Origin: Candidatus Poribacteria bacterium
Lineage (GTDB): Bacteria; Poribacteria; WGA-4E; WGA-3G
Direction of reading: 5' to 3'
Length of the DNA: 39,565 nucleotides
Assembly: GCA_022394775.1 (NCBI GenBank)
Contig: JAGFCB010000271.1
Span: 1 to 39,565, forward strand
The notes beneath the pieces are model-generated. The model was not told where the DNA came from. It made no database searches and worked only from the letters and a program-made list of their open reading frames with translations. This document shows, piece by piece, positions 1 to 7,297 of this stretch (the first letter of the stretch is position 1; each line of letters opens with the position of its first letter). Position numbers and translations under genes: made by a program.

Positions 1-1107
1 GACGACATCCGTATGCATTTACCCGATGTCCCAAATTTCGGTAACACAATCACTGTCCGACATCTCCTGCATCACACCAGTGGATTACGGGATTGGGTCC
101 AGTCCCTTGTCATCGCCGGTGTCGCAATGGAGGATGTGATTTCGTTCAAACACATCTTGAAAATGGCACGTCATCAGAAGGCACTCAATTTTGAGCCGGG
201 GGAGGCGTATCTATACAGCAATACGGGGTACAATCTGCTCGCAGAAATCGTCGAAAGGGTGACAGGAAATTCGTTCAGGGAGTGGACAGACGCCCACATC
301 TTCAAGCCTCTCGCTATGACGAACACTCATTTTCACGATGACCACCAAATGATTCTGAAAAACCGAGCATATTCGTATCAAGCCATCGAAAACGGTGGAT
401 TTAAGCACGCCGTTAACAACACAACCGCCCTCGGTTCAAGTTCTCTCTATTCAACGGTGGAAGACCTCGCGAAATGGATTCTGAATTTTGACGACACACA
501 GATTGGTGAACAGGTAGTGATTGAGCAGATGCATCAACAGGGTGTGCTTAACAATGGAGAGCGAATTAGTTACGCTTTGGGATTGAATATCGGTGAATAT
601 AGAGGGCTGCAAACAGTCGGACACAGCGGTTCATGGCGGGGATTTCGGAGTCATCTCATCCGTTTTCCAGATCAGAAATTTGGCGTTGTTATCTTATGCA
701 ATTTGGACACCTTTAACCCACTCCGTTTAGCAGAAAAGGTCGCGGATCTCCATCTTGTTGATGCGCTTGCTCCCGTAGAAGCATCCGAGCCAGAGAAAGC
801 AGCAGAACCTACTGAGGAGACTAAACCTGAACCGCTGACACCGGAACAGTTGACAGAATTCGAGGGAGACTACTATACCGATGAGCTTGATACAACTTAT
901 AGCATTCGCGTCTACGAAAATCAGCTTGTAGCACAACATATACGGCACGATGACATACTGCTAACCTACACCGATGGTCATTTCCTCGGAAACACATGGT
1001 TTTTCCCAAAGATTCATTTCACGCGAGACGACACCAAACAGGTTACAGGATTTAGACTGACAGGCGGACGCGTCAGAAACTTATACTTCGAAAAAAAGAC
1101 ACGTTGA
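1..1107 (+). CDS. serine beta-lactamase-like hydrolase, 5' truncated by window
   Basis: The reading frame is open from base 1, so the gene begins upstream and the ATG at 13 is probably internal. The visible part matches the C-terminal two thirds of the beta-lactamase/class C (PF00144-type) family, serine hydrolases that act on beta-lactams, D-amino peptides or esters. It shows the typical HLLHHTSGL stretch, the YSN triad (in YLYSNTGYN) that holds the catalytic tyrosine, and an HSG motif (VGHSGSWRGF) in the position of KTG. The SxxK nucleophile motif should lie just upstream of the window. After an acidic, proline-rich linker (about residues 255-280) comes a small beta-rich C-terminal domain, as in many environmental members. 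The substrate cannot be told from the sequence. The family assignment is secure; the role (peptidase or esterase) is not. Confidence 0.88.
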   Translation, partial: DDIRMHLPDVPNFGNTITVRHLLHHTSGLRDWVQSLVIAGVAMEDVISFKHILKMARHQKALNFEPGEAYLYSNTGYNLLAEIVERVTGNSFREWTDAHIFKPLAMTNTHFHDDHQMILKNRAYSYQAIENGGFKHAVNNTTALGSSSLYSTVEDLAKWILNFDDTQIGEQVVIEQMHQQGVLNNGERISYALGLNIGEYRGLQTVGHSGSWRGFRSHLIRFPDQKFGVVILCNLDTFNPLRLAEKVADLHLVDALAPVEASEPEKAAEPTEETKPEPLTPEQLTEFEGDYYTDELDTTYSIRVYENQLVAQHIRHDDILLTYTDGHFLGNTWFFPKIHFTRDDTKQVTGFRLTGGRVRNLYFEKKTR

Positions 1108-1186
1108 GAATCAGTTTCAGATTGCCTGAATACACGTCGCATTTGGGCAAGTCCGCCGCAAATCACGGATTACGCGAATTCTAAGG

Positions 1187-1215
1187 TTGACAGTTCATAA
1201 AATTCATGGTATACT
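1187..1215 (+). promoter_or_regulatory. sigma70-type promoter for the HEPN-PIN operon
   Basis: TTGACA at 1187-1192, a 17-base spacer, and TATACT at 1210-1215 preceded by TG (extended -10). It is one of the best consensus promoters in the window. It lies 65 bases before the ATG at 1280, and the 1108-1279 gap holds no gene. Confidence 0.75.
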
Positions 1216-1279
1216 TATCGGGATAGTTGCCCCATCAACCCAGTACCGAATCGGAACGTGTTCTTGAGAGATAACTAAA

Positions 1280-2092
1280 ATGGATCAGAAATTTGAGAAA
1301 AGTCAAAAACTGGAAAAGTGGCTTAAATGGATGGAGACGATTCACGACGAGATTCGAGCACTTGTTCAAGACGCAAATATGTTTTGGGAAATCCAAGGCA
1401 TAATCCGTGAAAACCCACGTATCCAAAAGCCTAATGCTTTCTATAGTTATCTTGCAAGGACCTATCTTTCTCATGCCCTAATAGGTCTCCGTCGGCAAAC
1501 TAAATTGCAGAAGGATAGCATATCTTTTGTTCGTTTGCTTGATGAGATTGCCAAAAACCCTGAAGAACTCTCTCGCAGCTACTTCAATTCCCTCCATCCC
1601 AATTCTAATGGACCCGACTTGGATCAAGTAGTGGGTAAAGCAGAGCTTGAAGCAGTGGGAATTGCTGATACCTCCCAACTGAAGGCAATCCTAAAGATGG
1701 ACGACTTCGCTCCATACGCAGATGCAAGTGGCACGCATGTTTGTCCGCAGATGGTAGAAGGTGATCGGAAAAGGCTTGAATCCGCGGCCAAAAAACATGA
1801 AGCGTATGCTGATAAGCGGGTTGCACATTCGGATAAGCGTAAGCCGACAGTTGTACCTACCTTCAAGGAGTTAGATGACTGCATTAAATTGATAGACCAA
1901 ACGTATGTGAAATACCATTTTCTGTTTCATGCTGAATCAATAGATACCTTGATGCCAACCTATCAATACGAGTGGAAAAGTATTTTCTGTGAGCCTTGGT
2001 TAAAGGTTGGCTTTGGAAGTGCTAAAGGACTTATTGACATCAGTGAGGATTTTGACGAAGAACTTCCAGATTTCAGAGAATATACAGAATGA
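1280..2092 (+). CDS. HEPN (AbiU2-like) domain protein
   Basis: A 270-residue soluble protein. It is rich in helix-forming sequence and resembles the HEPN domain of AbiU2-type abortive-infection proteins: an N-terminal helical region (residues 1-100, with ARTYLSHALIGLRRQTKL and ISFVRLLDEI) and a later YADKRVAHSDKR block (residues 176-187). In HEPN ribonucleases an Arg 4-6 residues before the His is catalytic. Here the His (H183) is kept, but the position where I expect that Arg holds Ala177, leaving only R180 two residues before the His, so activity is doubtful. The stop overlaps the start of the PIN-domain gene by ATGA, implying translational coupling. A strong promoter lies 65 bases upstream, but the ribosome-binding site is weak (GAGAG). 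It could be the toxin, the inactive partner of the PIN nuclease, or an unrelated HEPN protein. The fold call rests on motif resemblance only. Confidence 0.6.
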   Translation: MDQKFEKSQKLEKWLKWMETIHDEIRALVQDANMFWEIQGIIRENPRIQKPNAFYSYLARTYLSHALIGLRRQTKLQKDSISFVRLLDEIAKNPEELSRSYFNSLHPNSNGPDLDQVVGKAELEAVGIADTSQLKAILKMDDFAPYADASGTHVCPQMVEGDRKRLESAAKKHEAYADKRVAHSDKRKPTVVPTFKELDDCIKLIDQTYVKYHFLFHAESIDTLMPTYQYEWKSIFCEPWLKVGFGSAKGLIDISEDFDEELPDFREYTE

Positions 2093-2475
2093 AATATCTG
2101 CTGGATACGCATACCCTGATTTGGTTTCTTACAGGTGACAAAAAACTTAGTGACAAAGCACGAGGCTTAATCGACAACCCAGACAACAGAAAGTTTCTCA
2201 GCATCGCCAGTCTTTGGGAGATAGCCATTAAGGTGAGTTTAGGGAAACTCGCCTTAAACAAACCGTTTGAGAAATTGTTTCCAGAACAACTCCATTTCAA
2301 TCGCATCGAAATATTAGACATTACAGTGGATAACCTAATCAAGCTTACCGCTTTACCTTTTCACCATCGAGATCCGTTTGACCGGTTGATAATCGCTCAA
2401 GCACTCGTTGAAGGACTTCCAGTAATTGGTGCAGATGTAGTCTTTGATGCTTATGGAATAAACAGAGAATGGTAA
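2089..2475 (+). CDS. PIN-domain ribonuclease, VapC-like toxin
   Basis: A 128-residue PIN-domain protein, full length for the VapC/COG3744 class. Metal-binding acidic residues sit in their usual settings: D6 in LLDTHTLIW, E44 in SLWEIAIK, D95 and D98 in HRDPFDR, and D116 in GADVVFD. Family members are Mg-dependent endoribonucleases that cut tRNA, rRNA or mRNA and stop growth when freed from an antitoxin. The ATG overlaps the stop of the upstream HEPN-like gene by four bases (2089-2092), so the two are co-translated. VapC genes of this class normally follow a small antitoxin of about 70-90 residues. None is present here; the 270-residue HEPN-like protein takes that place. The enzyme family is clear; the target and pairing are inferred. 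Confidence 0.9.
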   Translation: MKYLLDTHTLIWFLTGDKKLSDKARGLIDNPDNRKFLSIASLWEIAIKVSLGKLALNKPFEKLFPEQLHFNRIEILDITVDNLIKLTALPFHHRDPFDRLIIAQALVEGLPVIGADVVFDAYGINREW

Positions 2476-2504
2476 ATCCAATGGATACCGTCTCAGCATT
2501 TTTC

Positions 2505-2532
2505 TTGACCTCTGAACAAAATTTTATATAAT
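2505..2532 (+). promoter_or_regulatory. promoter of the amidohydrolase gene
   Basis: TTGACC at 2505-2510, a 16-base spacer and TATAAT at 2527-2532. This predicts a leader of about 85 bases before the GTG at 2625, containing an imperfect short hairpin near 2552-2572. Confidence 0.65.
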
Positions 2533-2624
2533 GGGAAATTAAGTTTATTAGCCCGTGAGGAAGCTCTCGGTAAACCTGTACCGTATTTGCTAAACTTTAT
2601 ATTCTCTACAAGGACATAAAGATA

Positions 2625-3698
2625 GTGAAAATAGAAACACCCAAACACCAAAAACCATCAATCATCGACTGCGATATCCACAACACCCTCGCTTCCGAGA
2701 CAGTGCTATACCCCTATCTCTCCGAGCGGTGGCGCAAGCATCACAAAATGGTCGGCACAACCGACCGCGTCGGCGCATACATCCCACGCGCACATCCCTT
2801 CGGCGCAAGATACGACGCGTGGACCCCATCAGGACATAGACCGGGTTCTGATCTCGATTTCCTACGCGAGCAGCTACTGGACGCATTCAACATCGAATAC
2901 GGTGTCCTTAACTGCTTAACACCCGTCTGCGAGATGCCCAACCTTGCGTTCGCCGCAGCGTGGGCAACTGCTGTAAACGACTGGCAAATCGAAGAGTGGC
3001 TGGAAAAAGAACCGAGACTCCGCGCTTCAATTATCGTCGCATGCGATGACGCAGAATTCACCACCGCCGAGATTAATCGACTCGCAGACCATTCAGGATT
3101 CGTGCAAATATTACTACTCGCTCGAACAATGGAACCGTTAGGACGACGTAAATACTGGAAAATGTACGAGGCAGCCGTGGAACATGACCTACCGATCGGC
3201 ATCCACTTCACCGGTGTCGGTGTGGGCCCGATTACCGCCGTCGGTAGACCTTCGCACTACATTGAGGACCACGCGGGGATGACGCAGGCATTTCAGACAC
3301 AGGTAACCAGCCTCGTCTGTGAGGGAGTCTTTGAACAATTCCCAACGCTCAAGGTCGCTCTGATTGAAGGCGGATTTGCGTGGCTACCGCCGTTGATGTG
3401 GCGACTCGACCGGGCATGGAAGAAGCTACACGATGAGGTGCCAGCACTGAAAAAGTTGCCATCTGAATATATCCGAGAACACTTCTGGATTACCACACAA
3501 CCGATCGAAGAACCCCCCAAACAAGAATACTTCGATCAACTCCTTGCGCAGCTCAACTTAGACGACAAATTAATGTTCGCAACCGATTACCCACATTGGG
3601 ACTTCGATTCCCCCGATCAGGCCATCCCGAAAAACCTCACACCGACACTCAAACGCAAGATCATGGCGGAAAATGCACGTGTCTTCTACAAGTTCTAA
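2625..3698 (+). CDS. amidohydrolase-family (Amidohydro_2) metal-dependent hydrolase
   Basis: A 357-residue TIM-barrel hydrolase of the amidohydrolase_2 / ACMSD-like group, which hydrolyses or decarboxylates small cyclic or aromatic compounds. The first metal site is the DxH motif in IIDCDIHNT (D17, H19). A mid-barrel His lies in GIHFTGVG, and the C-terminal ATDYPHWDFDSP block supplies the catalytic Asp. The start is GTG, chosen because AAGGA lies 9 bases upstream and the DxH motif then falls at the usual distance from the N-terminus. There is no signal peptide, so it is cytoplasmic. It has its own promoter and ends 20 bases from the convergent PhyH gene. Proteins of this type with a long N-terminal insertion (YIPRAHPFGARYDAW) are common in sponge-symbiont genomes. 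The substrate is unknown. Confidence 0.85.
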   Translation: MKIETPKHQKPSIIDCDIHNTLASETVLYPYLSERWRKHHKMVGTTDRVGAYIPRAHPFGARYDAWTPSGHRPGSDLDFLREQLLDAFNIEYGVLNCLTPVCEMPNLAFAAAWATAVNDWQIEEWLEKEPRLRASIIVACDDAEFTTAEINRLADHSGFVQILLLARTMEPLGRRKYWKMYEAAVEHDLPIGIHFTGVGVGPITAVGRPSHYIEDHAGMTQAFQTQVTSLVCEGVFEQFPTLKVALIEGGFAWLPPLMWRLDRAWKKLHDEVPALKKLPSEYIREHFWITTQPIEEPPKQEYFDQLLAQLNLDDKLMFATDYPHWDFDSPDQAIPKNLTPTLKRKIMAENARVFYKF

Positions 3699-3718
3699 AA
3701 AAAGAGCGTTAAAGTCAA

Positions 3719-4537
3719 TCAGATCGTGACAACGTGTGGTGCCTGCTCTAACGTCAGATTATGTGCTGCTGCCCACTGTGCTGCCGCACCGCCGCCACCA
3801 CCGAGAAACTGTTTCCCCAAATCATCAACGTTTGCCAGCACCTCTTCATCAGGCTGTTGTCTATCATTGTAATACAACAGGTACCCTTCCGGTTTGAGCC
3901 ACGCGTAATGGTAGCCGTAGATAACAATCTTAGCAGTCTTATCGGTAAAATTGAGTCCGGTTGTATGGTAGATACGGCTTTCAAAGAAATACGCGTCTCC
4001 GGCGCGGAGCAGTGGTTCGTCGTAAGGTTCAATCGGATCAATCTCACCTTCAGGAATACCCAAGGGTACCCCCGACTTATGACTCTTCGGAATAAACAGC
4101 GTCGCACCAGAATTCGGCACATCACAGTCCGTTAAGCAGTAAGCCACCTTCAACCCAACGCGCGGACAAGCCTTGTGTCCGAGATCCAAATGCACACCTG
4201 CATCCCGGTGCCACCCACGCTGCTCTGGAAATTCGTGTGGCTGCGGATGCTTATAGAGAAGTGCCGTATTAGTAATGTGCAGATTCGTACCAAGAAGTTG
4301 AATCACCAATGGTATCGCTTTTGTTTGCGATACAAGTTCCGCGAAGGCGGGTTCTTGCACCAACCCGTCTCGCCTGTGTCCATAATGTCCGCCATTGAGA
4401 TCCAACGATGCCATTAATCGGTCTCCTGCCTCAGTTAAACGACCTATCATCTCGTCGTCAAGTACCGACCGCATAATGAAGTATCCGTTCTCTTCAAATT
4501 CCTGCCGTTGTGTTTCTGTCAACGCGACGAATTCCAT
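3719..4537 (-). CDS. phytanoyl-CoA dioxygenase (PhyH) family protein
   Basis: A 272-residue Fe(II)/2-oxoglutarate-dependent oxygenase of the PhyH family, usually hydroxylating a C-H bond of a small molecule. It has the double-stranded beta-helix iron triad: H110 and D112 in GWHRDAGVH, and the distal H191 in RIYHTTGLN. The basic residue that should bind 2-oxoglutarate downstream of H191 appears as Lys (TDKTAKIV) rather than the more usual Arg. The start ATG has a good AAAGGAA site. It is transcribed alone, convergent with the amidohydrolase and divergent from the ABC operon. PhyH paralogues are strongly expanded in Poribacteria, and substrates are generally unknown. The family call is firm; the substrate is open. 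Confidence 0.88.
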   Translation of the reverse strand: MEFVALTETQRQEFEENGYFIMRSVLDDEMIGRLTEAGDRLMASLDLNGGHYGHRRDGLVQEPAFAELVSQTKAIPLVIQLLGTNLHITNTALLYKHPQPHEFPEQRGWHRDAGVHLDLGHKACPRVGLKVAYCLTDCDVPNSGATLFIPKSHKSGVPLGIPEGEIDPIEPYDEPLLRAGDAYFFESRIYHTTGLNFTDKTAKIVIYGYHYAWLKPEGYLLYYNDRQQPDEEVLANVDDLGKQFLGGGGGAAAQWAAAHNLTLEQAPHVVTI

Positions 4538-4587
4538 GGTGTATGTTCCTTTTCCTCAAGAAATCAGAGTGATGGAAATGTCTAAAT

Positions 4588-4596
4588 ATGGTATCA
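4588..4596 (-). promoter_or_regulatory. extended -10 element, PhyH gene at 3719-4537
   Basis: On the reverse strand TGATACCAT (TG, one base, TACCAT) lies about 50 bases before the start codon. No convincing -35 is visible. The sequence is palindromic (TATGGTATCATA), so it also reads as an extended -10 toward the ABC operon. A near-identical TATGATACCATA precedes the gene at 39378. Confidence 0.4.
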
Positions 4597-4783
4597 TAGA
4601 TTAAAATAGAAATCTACTAATACCGAGAAAGTGTCTGAAATTATGCACCCTTTCTTCCACAAAATAGCGTCTTTAATTATTATAGTGGGTTTCCTTTCAC
4701 AAAACGACGTAAAAAGCCGCGCGGTCTTACATAAAAACGTTAACATCCGCAAGTCAAAACCAAAACCGAAAACAAATAGTTCA

Positions 4784-4873
4784 GGACTTACGAAGCGTCC
4801 TTTGCTGGCGAGGTTTGAAACCTCGCCAGCGGCGTGCGGACCGCAGGTACTCATCAGCAAATTACGTAAGTCC
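4784..4873. repeat. nested palindromic repeat element
   Basis: Outer 9-bp inverted arms GGACTTACG (4784-4792) and CGTAAGTCC (4865-4873) enclose a perfect 13-bp palindrome with a single-base centre (4804-4816 and 4818-4830; arm GCTGGCGAGGTTT). A diverged relative lies at 19530-19680. It resembles a small non-autonomous palindromic element and occupies most of the gene-free interval 4538-4905. No protein gene is credible there. Confidence 0.75.
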
Positions 4874-4905
4874 GATAATTCTAAACTACGAGGGTAAACA
4901 AGAAT

Positions 4906-5685
4906 ATGATACAGGTTTCGCATCTCACCAAAAAATATGGACAAAATACGGCAGTTGACGACATTAGCTTTGAAATACAACAAGGCGAAATTGTCGGTTA
5001 TCTCGGTCCCAACGGGGCAGGAAAAAGCACAACGCTCAAAATGCTCGTCGGTTTGCTGCAGCCGACATCTGGAGAAATCTCTGTGGCGGGATACGATTCC
5101 GAAACCGAGCTGCTCGAACTAAAACGACATATCGGATATGTGCCTGAAGAAGCGCAACTCTATGAACACCTCACCTTGGTAGAACACCTCCAATTAATCG
5201 GTAGGCTCTATCATTTAGAGGAACGCCTCATCGCGCAGAAAATAACAGAACTCGCGCAGTTGTTTGACCTATCGTCTCAGGCGAACCAAAGGATCAGCGG
5301 TTTCTCACAAGGCATGCGCCAGAAGTGTATCATCATGTCTGCCCTGATGCACAACCCAAAAGTCCTATTTTTAGATGAACCCTTCACCAATCTGGATGTG
5401 GGAACGGTAACCCTCATGAAAACGTTACTACAACGTTTAGCCGATTTAGGCAAAACGATTCTCTATTGTACACACATTCTCGAAGTCGCTGAAACGCTCT
5501 GCCCGCGAATTATGATTATCGATGCCGGGAAACTTATCGCCGATGCACCGGTGACAGAGTTGCGAGAGCAGACCAATCAAACAGCACTCAATGAGATTTT
5601 CACACAGCTAACCGACACAACAGGGATCGATGAAAAAACCGAGGAAGCCATTCGGATTGTGATGGAGGACACCCCGAATGCTTGA
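4906..5685 (+). CDS. ABC transporter ATP-binding protein
   Basis: A 259-residue cytoplasmic ATPase of the ABC-2/CcmA-NatA type, which powers efflux or lipid/polysaccharide export with separate membrane subunits. Walker A is GPNGAGKST (34-42), the Q-loop region falls near residue 84, the signature is ISGFSQGMRQK (130-140; a non-LSGGQ variant common in this class), Walker B is LFLDEP (154-159), and the H-loop is H190 in YCTH. The start has GAGGG 10 bases upstream. Its 3' end overlaps the first permease gene by 8 bases (ATGCTTGA), and four paralogous membrane proteins follow in the same operon. The ATPase assignment is certain; the transported substrate is not visible. Confidence 0.95.
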   Translation: MIQVSHLTKKYGQNTAVDDISFEIQQGEIVGYLGPNGAGKSTTLKMLVGLLQPTSGEISVAGYDSETELLELKRHIGYVPEEAQLYEHLTLVEHLQLIGRLYHLEERLIAQKITELAQLFDLSSQANQRISGFSQGMRQKCIIMSALMHNPKVLFLDEPFTNLDVGTVTLMKTLLQRLADLGKTILYCTHILEVAETLCPRIMIIDAGKLIADAPVTELREQTNQTALNEIFTQLTDTTGIDEKTEEAIRIVMEDTPNA

Positions 5686-7297
5686 GAACATCGTAGAGAG
5701 ATTCTGCGACACACCAACCCAGTACAGGTATCTCCTACAAACCGAAAAGTTGATCGAGAAACGGGCACTTGAAGGAAGAAACGATTTATCCAATATGTCC
5801 TTCGCCGTGACCTGTGTTGTCGGTTTTATAATGAGTGTCTTATTCACTTTTATGCCGTTCCTCCTTCCGATGGACACATTCGCCTTCTCGCTTATCGGTA
5901 TAACGATGTCTATGATGATGATAGGCATCTGGATGATCCCATACTTTGATATCCTTCTTATACCTGTACACTATCCTGTTATTGCCCATACGCCGGTATC
6001 GTCAAGAACCTACTTTCTCGTGAAACTAACGCGGATACTCACTTACACCGCGCTGCTGTTAGGTAGCTTAAATCTGATGCCTGCCATCGGTGGTATCTGG
6101 GTTCATAAAGGCGAATTTTCTCTGTTTCGACTCTTGTTTCCTGTCGTCTATCTCCCTATTGTTTTTATGTCGGGGTTTTTCACAATTGGTGTGATGACCA
6201 CATTTGCTGGGTATTTGACAAAACTCTACAGCAAAAGGACACTCCGAAATGTCGCACAATACGCGCAATTTATATTTCCCGCGCTCTTCCCCGTGACGCT
6301 TGTCCTCCTTTCTCGCCTATTACCGTACCTTCCAATGGATAAACTCGTCTCGTCTCTGAAATGGTTCTACGCACTTCCGAACGGTTGGTTCGCTGGAACT
6401 ATAGCCCTTGCACTTGGACAAATAGAACCACATTTCTTAATTTTAACAGGACTGGCTATCGCTGCAACGCTCATTTTAGTGTTGGTTCCACTTCGGAGCA
6501 TCGCGAAGAGTTATACTGAATATCTTTCTTACCTGTTGGAATCCGGGAGTCGGCAAAAATCTAAAATTCGGGTGAAAACGCCGCTGTTGGGGAGAATGTT
6601 TCAAAACCGAACGATCCGTGCAGGACTTTGCCTCAGTTTTGTCTATATCCGTCGCGATAAACATCTGGCGCGACAGTTTTTTGCTTCGCTTGGCCCCCTT
6701 ATCATGCTCGTAGTTATACTTGACCAAGAATGGGTTCTTCATGCCTTCGCTATTGGACTCAGTCCAGGTTTTTCTATGATATTCTATTTCGTAGGAATGG
6801 GCATTGTTAGCAGTTTCATTTTACCGGTCAGATACTCGGAACACTGGAAAGCGTCTTGGATGTTAAGGCTTGCACCGCTATCGACAACATACGACTTGTG
6901 GCGAGGCGTGCAGGCAGCTGCCTTTCTCTACTTTGTTGTCCCCTGCACGCTCTTTATGTTTTGCATGGCTACGTTCATTTGGGGCACTTTAGGTATACTT
7001 TACGTCCTACCGGGATTAATTATTTTACTCAATTACGTCATCCTTCTCCCAAAACCACTATCCGGCTTGCCACTTGCCGAAGAATTCGTCCAAAGCCAAA
7101 TGGCTGGTGAGACTTTAATTCCTTTCTTAGCGAGTCTTTTCAGCATCAGTATCTTTGTAGGCATCCAATTTGTGACGTATCTACTGAATATATGGGTCTA
7201 TTACGGTTTTTATGCCCTTATGGTTATCGGTGGTCTTATCAGTTTTATTCATTTTCTACAGAAAAATAGACGAGTGGAGGAAACCGTAGATGCTTGA
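5678..7297 (+). CDS. ABC-2-like permease, paralogue 1 of 4
   Basis: A 539-residue polytopic membrane protein that is the probable membrane partner of the ATPase just upstream. It has a short cytoplasmic N-terminus (PTQYRYLLQTEKL) followed by roughly 10-12 hydrophobic segments. A conserved family block IGLSPGFSM lies near residue 360. It overlaps the ATPase gene by 8 bases, with GGAGG ahead of its ATG, so it is translated from the same message. Unlike the other three copies it lacks a 14-residue stretch after MLE. I do not recognise a named family beyond ABC-2-type permeases. The role as a transport subunit is inferred from operon position and topology. Confidence 0.75.
   Translation: MLENIVERFCDTPTQYRYLLQTEKLIEKRALEGRNDLSNMSFAVTCVVGFIMSVLFTFMPFLLPMDTFAFSLIGITMSMMMIGIWMIPYFDILLIPVHYPVIAHTPVSSRTYFLVKLTRILTYTALLLGSLNLMPAIGGIWVHKGEFSLFRLLFPVVYLPIVFMSGFFTIGVMTTFAGYLTKLYSKRTLRNVAQYAQFIFPALFPVTLVLLSRLLPYLPMDKLVSSLKWFYALPNGWFAGTIALALGQIEPHFLILTGLAIAATLILVLVPLRSIAKSYTEYLSYLLESGSRQKSKIRVKTPLLGRMFQNRTIRAGLCLSFVYIRRDKHLARQFFASLGPLIMLVVILDQEWVLHAFAIGLSPGFSMIFYFVGMGIVSSFILPVRYSEHWKASWMLRLAPLSTTYDLWRGVQAAAFLYFVVPCTLFMFCMATFIWGTLGILYVLPGLIILLNYVILLPKPLSGLPLAEEFVQSQMAGETLIPFLASLFSISIFVGIQFVTYLLNIWVYYGFYALMVIGGLISFIHFLQKNRRVEETVDA

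Noticed and set aside
4631..4897. 88-residue forward frame in the gap before the ABC operon
   Set aside because: It runs through the palindromic element, has a low-complexity Lys/Ser-rich composition and no ribosome-binding site.
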